A DNA stretch of 64,000 bases, taken from positions 62,001 to 126,000 of the forward strand of contig JBMOOM010000024.1 in the NCBI GenBank assembly GCA_049323275.1, written 5' to 3'. Of this stretch, positions 59,725 through 64,000 are shown piece by piece (the first letter of the stretch is position 1; each line of letters starts with the position of its first letter). The notes below the pieces were generated by a model. That model was given only the letters and a program-made list of their open reading frames with translations, was not told the DNA's origin and made no database searches. The position numbers and the translations under genes were made by a program. The stretch is from Taklimakanibacter sp049323275. Lineage in GTDB: Bacteria; Pseudomonadota; Alphaproteobacteria; Rhizobiales; Aestuariivirgaceae.

Positions 59725-60345
59725 ATGAACGATCGGACGAAGCTGCGGCGGCTCAAGCCTGAGGACTATGCGACCAAACCCTGGAAGAATGGCCAGGGCG
59801 TCACGCGCGACGTGATCCTATGGCCGGCGTCCGATGAATTCGAGATCCGCGTCAGCCTCGCCGATATTCCGCCGGTCAGCGTCTTCTCGTCCTTTCCGGG
59901 CATCACCCGCCACATCACGCGCCTGTCGGGCGAGGCCATGACGCTCGCTTTCGCCGATGGCCAGGTGGAGCATCTGGCGCTGATGACGCCGCTGACTTTC
60001 GACAGCGGCAAGGCTCCCTCCTGCGAAGCCGCGGGCGCCGATTTGCGCGTCCTGAATATCATGACCCGCGAGAGCTCATGGCGGTCATCGGTGAGGGTGC
60101 TGACAGAAGGCCGCCACCCCATCGCGCCGCCGGCGGCCGGCGTGCTCCTGCTTTTTGCCGCCGCCGGGGCCTGGACGGTCGATGGCGTCCATTGCTCAGC
60201 CGGCGAGACCGTGCTGGCCATGGGATCGGACGACATCGGCCTGACCGGCGCCCCGGGCGCCCAAGCCCTTCTGGCCAGACTGGAGCCGCTCGAGCGGGGC
60301 AAGGATGCGGCCTTTTGTTTTTTTGAAGCAATCGGCAGGAATTAA
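59725..60345 (+). CDS. hutD: HutD-family protein
   Basis: The 206-residue bicupin protein has LRRLKPEDYATKPWKNGQGVTRDV at the N-terminus, RVSLADIPPVSVFSSFPGITRHITRLSGEAM, and AGETVLAMGSDDIGLTG later, as in HutD/Ves proteins. HutD fine-tunes histidine utilisation in pseudomonads, but no hut genes lie here. It is followed 64 bases later by an HpaB-type gene and may belong to that operon. The ATG at 59725 with GGTGGAAG upstream is preferred. Confidence 0.88.
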   Translation: MNDRTKLRRLKPEDYATKPWKNGQGVTRDVILWPASDEFEIRVSLADIPPVSVFSSFPGITRHITRLSGEAMTLAFADGQVEHLALMTPLTFDSGKAPSCEAAGADLRVLNIMTRESSWRSSVRVLTEGRHPIAPPAAGVLLLFAAAGAWTVDGVHCSAGETVLAMGSDDIGLTGAPGAQALLARLEPLERGKDAAFCFFEAIGRN

Positions 60346-60409
60346 TTATTTTCGCTATCCAACGTCCTCTCCTAGGCTTCCCGCACCCTCAAGAAACAGC
60401 GTGAAGACA

Positions 60410-61861
60410 ATGATCAGAACAGGTGAGCAATATCGGGAAGGCATCCGCGACGGACGCGAGGTCTGGATCGACGGAGAACGCGTCAAGGATGTGACCAGCC
60501 ATCCGTCCTTGAAGCCCATCATCGACATCCGCGCCCGCATGTACGACATGCAGCATGACAACAGCCATGCGGATACCCTCACCTACAGCGACGCGGCCGG
60601 CGCCCATTCGATCTTCAACCGCCTGCCCAAGGAGCAGAAGGACTGGCACGACAAGTGGAAGGCGGTCGACACCGTCATCTCCGACATCGGCGGCGTCGTC
60701 ACCCGGGTCGGCGACGAGACGGTCGGCGAGATGTGGTCGCTCTATGACGGCCAGGACGTGCTCAACGAGATCGATTCGCAATTCTCCGAGAACATCGCCC
60801 GTCACATCCAGGGCGTGATCGAGACCGACGTCTTCCACGTCTCCGCCAATACCGATCCCAAGGGCGACCGCTCGAAGCCGCCCCAGGACCAGGATCCCGA
60901 CATGATGGTCCATGTCGTCAAGGAGACCGACAAGGGCATCATCGTGCGCGGCGCCAAATACGAGACCGCCGCCGGCTATGCCGACCAGGCCTTCCTCAAG
61001 CCGACGGTCGGCGCCTGGACCAATGAGAAGCTGTCGAACTATGCGGTGGGCGGCATCGTCAAGATGGGCGCGCCCGGCGTGAAGATGATCGCCCGCGCGG
61101 GCTTCGCCGGCAAGGGCAGCAAGGAAGACTATCCGCTCGCCAACAAATATGACGAAGTCGACTTCCTGATGGTCCTCGACAATGTCCTCATTCCCTGGGA
61201 GGACATCTTCTTCTATCGCCATACCCGTGCGGCCGCCTATATCCGCGGCACGCTGCATCGCTACTCGGCCTTCCCCTATACGCTGCGTCTGCTCTATGTC
61301 GCCGACATGATGATCGGCGCGGCTCTGTGGAACGCCAAGCAGACCGGCCTCGACAAGCTGCAGGCGGTGCGCGAGAAGCTCGCCGACCTCGTCTGCTACC
61401 GCGAAGGCATCAACGCCCATCTCACCGCCTCGATCGCGCTCGCGCAGAAGAGCCCGGGCGGCCTCCTGATGCCGCATCAGTCGATCCTCTATGCCGGCCG
61501 CATCCATGCCTGCGCCAATCTCCCGCAGATGATGCATATCGCGCGCGAATTGTGCGGCGGCCAGATCTGCGTCACGCCGAGCGCGGCGGCGTTCGGCAAT
61601 GGCGAATCGAAGGACTGGCTGGCGAAGTTCTACAGCCTCAATGACGCGTGGCAGGCGGAGGACCGCCGCAAGCTCCTGGCTTTCGCCCGCGACCTGTTGA
61701 ACTCGGACTACGCCAATCACCGGCTGACCTTCGTCCAGTTCGCCCAGGCCCCGCATTTCAACCATCTGGCGGCGACCTACAATGCCTTCGACTTCTCGGG
61801 CCCTCTCGATTTCGTGCGCAAATCGGCCGGCCTGTCGGATCGGGTCAACGGCTCGCTCTGA
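60410..61861 (+). CDS. HpaB-family FAD-dependent aromatic hydroxylase (4-hydroxyphenylacetate 3-monooxygenase-like)
   Basis: The 483-residue large component of a two-component flavin monooxygenase. It starts MIRTGEQYREGIRDGREVWI, and has HVVKETDKGIIVRGAKYETA, LDNVLIPWEDIFFYRH and AARELCGG-like CGGQICVTPSAAAFG. These enzymes use FADH2 to hydroxylate phenols or related rings and need a separate reductase (HpaC), which is not visible here. The gene is followed after 12 bases by an ArgE-like gene. Confidence 0.9.
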   Translation: MIRTGEQYREGIRDGREVWIDGERVKDVTSHPSLKPIIDIRARMYDMQHDNSHADTLTYSDAAGAHSIFNRLPKEQKDWHDKWKAVDTVISDIGGVVTRVGDETVGEMWSLYDGQDVLNEIDSQFSENIARHIQGVIETDVFHVSANTDPKGDRSKPPQDQDPDMMVHVVKETDKGIIVRGAKYETAAGYADQAFLKPTVGAWTNEKLSNYAVGGIVKMGAPGVKMIARAGFAGKGSKEDYPLANKYDEVDFLMVLDNVLIPWEDIFFYRHTRAAAYIRGTLHRYSAFPYTLRLLYVADMMIGAALWNAKQTGLDKLQAVREKLADLVCYREGINAHLTASIALAQKSPGGLLMPHQSILYAGRIHACANLPQMMHIARELCGGQICVTPSAAAFGNGESKDWLAKFYSLNDAWQAEDRRKLLAFARDLLNSDYANHRLTFVQFAQAPHFNHLAATYNAFDFSGPLDFVRKSAGLSDRVNGSL

Positions 61862-61873
61862 CGGTCCGGGGAC

Positions 61874-63055
61874 ATGACGCCGCGGACATCCGCCGACATC
61901 CTGAAGGAGCTCGTCGGCTTCGCCTCGGTCAGCGCCAATTCGAATCTCGATATCATTGCCTATATCGAGCGGCGATTGGCGCCCCTTGGCATTGCGTCGC
62001 TGCGTATTCCCGACAGTACCGGCCAGAAAGCCTCGCTGCTGGCGACGATCGGACCAACCGATCGCGCCGGCGTGGTGCTTTCGGCCCATACCGATGTGGT
62101 GCCCGCCAACGAGCCCGGCTGGTCGAGCCCGCCTTTCGCGGCGTCCCTGCGCGACGGCCGTCTCTACGGCCGCGGCGCCTGCGACATGAAGGGCTTCATC
62201 GCCGCGATCCTGGCGCAACTGCCGGCACTCCACGCCGGCGCAACCGAAACGCCGGTTCATCTTGCTTTTTCCTATGACGAGGAAGTCGGCTGCCGGGGCG
62301 CCCCCGATCTCGTCGCCGAGGTGGCGGGCCTCAAGGCGAAACCGGCGCTCTGCATCGTCGGTGAGCCGACCTCGCTCGAAGTCGCCACCGCGCATAAGGG
62401 CAAGGTCGCCTACCGCATCACCGTCACCGGCCGCACCGGCCATTCGGCCCTGCCGCACCGCGCCGCCAATGCCGTGCTCGCGGGCGCCCGCATCGTCGCG
62501 CTGCTCGGCGATCTTGCGGCGGAATCGGCCAGATCGGCGAGGCGCGACGAGACCTTCGATCCGCCCTATACGACGATCCATGTCGGCTCGCTGCATGGCG
62601 GCTCGGCGCTCAATCTGGTGCCCGACCGCGCCGTGCTCGAATATGAGATCCGCAATATTCCCGACATCGACATTCCCGCGCTCTTGAAGCGCATCGACGC
62701 CGGCATCGCCGCCGAGCGCGAGACGCTGCGCCGGCAGGCGCCCGAGGCCGATATCCTCGTCGAGGAGATCGCCGCCTATCCGCAGCTCGCTACACCCGCC
62801 GGTCATCCGGCCATCGCCACCGTCGCCGATCTCGCCGGGGCGCCGGCCAGGCCGCGGACCGTCAGTTTCGGCACCGAAGCCGGCCTCTATGCCGAAGCAG
62901 GAATCCCGACCGTCATCTGCGGCCCCGGCGACATGACCCGCGCCCACAAGGCCGATGAATGGATCGGCCTCGATGAGCTCACCGCCACCGACCGGATGCT
63001 GGAGCGCCTCGCGGCGAAACTCAGCCAGCCGGCAGCGACATGGATGACCACATGA
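61874..63055 (+). CDS. M20-family deacylase, acetylornithine deacetylase-like (ArgE)
   Basis: The 393-residue zinc peptidase-fold enzyme has VVLSAHTDVVPANEPGW, YGRGACDMKGFIAAIL, YDEEVGCRGAPDLV with the catalytic Glu, and GEPTSLEVATAHKGKVAY, matching ArgE. It removes an acyl group from an N-acyl amino acid. Operon context with an aromatic hydroxylase suggests it may act on an N-acyl intermediate of a catabolic route rather than in arginine synthesis. It overlaps the next gene by four bases. Confidence 0.9.
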   Translation: MTPRTSADILKELVGFASVSANSNLDIIAYIERRLAPLGIASLRIPDSTGQKASLLATIGPTDRAGVVLSAHTDVVPANEPGWSSPPFAASLRDGRLYGRGACDMKGFIAAILAQLPALHAGATETPVHLAFSYDEEVGCRGAPDLVAEVAGLKAKPALCIVGEPTSLEVATAHKGKVAYRITVTGRTGHSALPHRAANAVLAGARIVALLGDLAAESARSARRDETFDPPYTTIHVGSLHGGSALNLVPDRAVLEYEIRNIPDIDIPALLKRIDAGIAAERETLRRQAPEADILVEEIAAYPQLATPAGHPAIATVADLAGAPARPRTVSFGTEAGLYAEAGIPTVICGPGDMTRAHKADEWIGLDELTATDRMLERLAAKLSQPAATWMTT

Positions 63056-64000
63056 CGTCGATTCCAAAGACCATGCGCGGCGTGATCGCCAAGGAGAAGG
63101 GCGGGCCGGACGTGCTGGCGCTCGACACTTTCCCGGTGCCCGAGCCGAAACCCGGCGAGGTGCTGATCAAGGTCGTCTATGCCGGCGTCTGCCGACCCGA
63201 CATCATGCAGCGCCGCGGCATATTCTCGCCCCCGCCCGGCGCATCCGACATTCTCGGCCTCGAAGTGGCGGGCACCGTCGTCGCCTGCGGCTCCGAGGTG
63301 AAGGATATCGCCGTCGGCAACCGGGTCGCGGCTCTGCTTTCCGGCGGCGGCTATGCCCAATATGCGGTGGCCGATGCGCGCTGCTGCCTCAAGCTGCCGG
63401 GCTTCCTCGCCGAGCGCGACTGCGCCGCCCTGCCGGAAGCCCTGTTCACCATCTGGCACAATCTGTTCGAGCTCGGCCGTCTCTGCTGCGGCGAGGCGGT
63501 GCTGATTCATGGCGGCGCCAGCGGCAACGGCACCATCGCCATCCAGCTCGCCAGCGCCATCGGCGCCACAGTCTTCGCCACCGCCGGCACCAAGGAGAAG
63601 GCGGCGCTTCTGCACAAGCTCGGCTGCGCCCACCCGATCGTCTACCGCAACCAGGATTTCGTGTCGGTCATCGGCGAGGCCCGCGGCGCCCGCGGCGTCG
63701 ATGTCGTGCTCGACATCATCGGCGGCTCCTATATGCCGCGCAATCTCGAGGCCTTGGGGCCGGGCGGGCGCCATGTCAGTGTCGCTTTCATGGAAAGCGC
63801 CAATATCACGCTCGACTTCACCGTCGTCATGCGCAAGAGCCTGACCCTGACCTCCTCGACCTTGCGTCCCAAGCCGGCGGATGAGAAAGCCCGCCTCAAG
63901 CGCGCGCTCGAACGCCATGTCTGGCCCTTCGTCGAGGCGGGCCGCGTGCGCCCGGTCATCCATGCCGAAATGCCGCTCGCCGAAGCGGCCGAAGCGCATC
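63052..64000 (+). CDS. NAD(P)H-quinone oxidoreductase, zeta-crystallin/PIG3 type (partial, 3' end off the window)
   Basis: About 316 residues are visible. They show TMRGVIAKEKGGPDVLAL, VVYAGVCRPDIMQRRGIF, LGLEVAGTVVACGSEV, the cofactor loop LIHGGASGNGTIAIQLA and VDVVLDIIGGSYMPRNLEALG of the medium-chain reductase PIG3 group, with no zinc ligands. It would reduce quinones or enones with NADPH. The ATG at 63052 overlaps the ArgE-like stop (ATGA), placing it fourth in the operon. Confidence 0.9.
   Translation, partial: MTSIPKTMRGVIAKEKGGPDVLALDTFPVPEPKPGEVLIKVVYAGVCRPDIMQRRGIFSPPPGASDILGLEVAGTVVACGSEVKDIAVGNRVAALLSGGGYAQYAVADARCCLKLPGFLAERDCAALPEALFTIWHNLFELGRLCCGEAVLIHGGASGNGTIAIQLASAIGATVFATAGTKEKAALLHKLGCAHPIVYRNQDFVSVIGEARGARGVDVVLDIIGGSYMPRNLEALGPGGRHVSVAFMESANITLDFTVVMRKSLTLTSSTLRPKPADEKARLKRALERHVWPFVEAGRVRPVIHAEMPLAEAAEAH

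Noticed and set aside
60389..63067. 892-codon minus-strand frame opposite HpaB and ArgE
   Set aside because: It mirrors two genes with clear motifs on the plus strand and shows only compositionally biased translation.
1..64000. tRNA, rRNA, insertion sequence, integrase or phage genes
   Set aside because: I looked through intergenic stretches on both strands and saw no cloverleaf-like tRNA sequence, rRNA segment, transposase or integrase motif; a tRNAscan and ISfinder search would settle this.

Overview
The window is high-GC, densely packed bacterial chromosome, almost certainly from an alphaproteobacterium of the Hyphomicrobiales (Rhizobiales) type. The basis is gene-family content: a fused 1158-residue indolepyruvate ferredoxin oxidoreductase, a bacterial Ku, RpiR- and MocR-type regulators beside ABC and amine-catabolism operons, a DUF1127 gene divergent from a LysR gene, and intergenic palindromes of the kind common in that order. 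I saw no rRNA, tRNA, CRISPR array, insertion sequence or phage gene. High GC gives many long antisense shadow frames, which were left out.

Layout. 1-5.3 kb: partial ku, a GFA-family protein, the Mn exporter gene mntP behind a probable yybP-ykoY riboswitch, and the fused IOR. 5.4-12.9 kb: a rhodanese/ChrB plus ChrA chromate operon, a large Gly-rich autotransporter, and a CsoR/InrS-type repressor with a His-tailed MFS exporter and a G-tract operator. 12.9-19.1 kb: a peptide/opine-type ABC importer operon ending in its own RpiR regulator, behind a promoter with two near-identical operators. 19-29.5 kb: short divergent units, including AhpD-like/cupin versus MocR, an AruH-like aminotransferase with an acyl-CoA dehydrogenase, a PuuD-like amidase, a haloacid-dehalogenase-like gene with DUF1349, a cobalt-type nitrile hydratase operon, DUF1127/LysR and CcdA. 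29.6-32.9 kb: a probable Zur-controlled metal operon (ZnuA, DUF1007, NicO permease, a PCuAC-like protein without copper ligands).

33-49 kb is the most coherent catabolic block. A minus-strand operon carries an N-formylglutamate-amidohydrolase-like enzyme, two APC permeases, a glutamine-synthetase-like ligase, an aldehyde dehydrogenase and an iron alcohol dehydrogenase. It diverges from an RpiR regulator followed by a GMC dehydrogenase, a class-III aminotransferase, a second glutamine-synthetase-like gene and a thiolase, with an inserted D-amino-acid transaminase on the other strand. This set fits gamma-glutamylation of an amine or amino alcohol followed by oxidation and hydrolysis. The substrate is unknown.

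49-64 kb: an NhaD-like antiporter, UPF0114, a proline-racemase-family enzyme with a Ser/Thr catalytic pair, GlsB, a TetR/SDR divergon, DoxX, an L,D-transpeptidase, an alpha/beta hydrolase, an operon of GlcG-like protein, GST and aspartase, and a HutD/HpaB/ArgE/quinone-oxidoreductase operon cut by the right edge. Metal handling (Mn, chromate, Ni/Co-like, Zn, Co enzyme) recurs in the first half.
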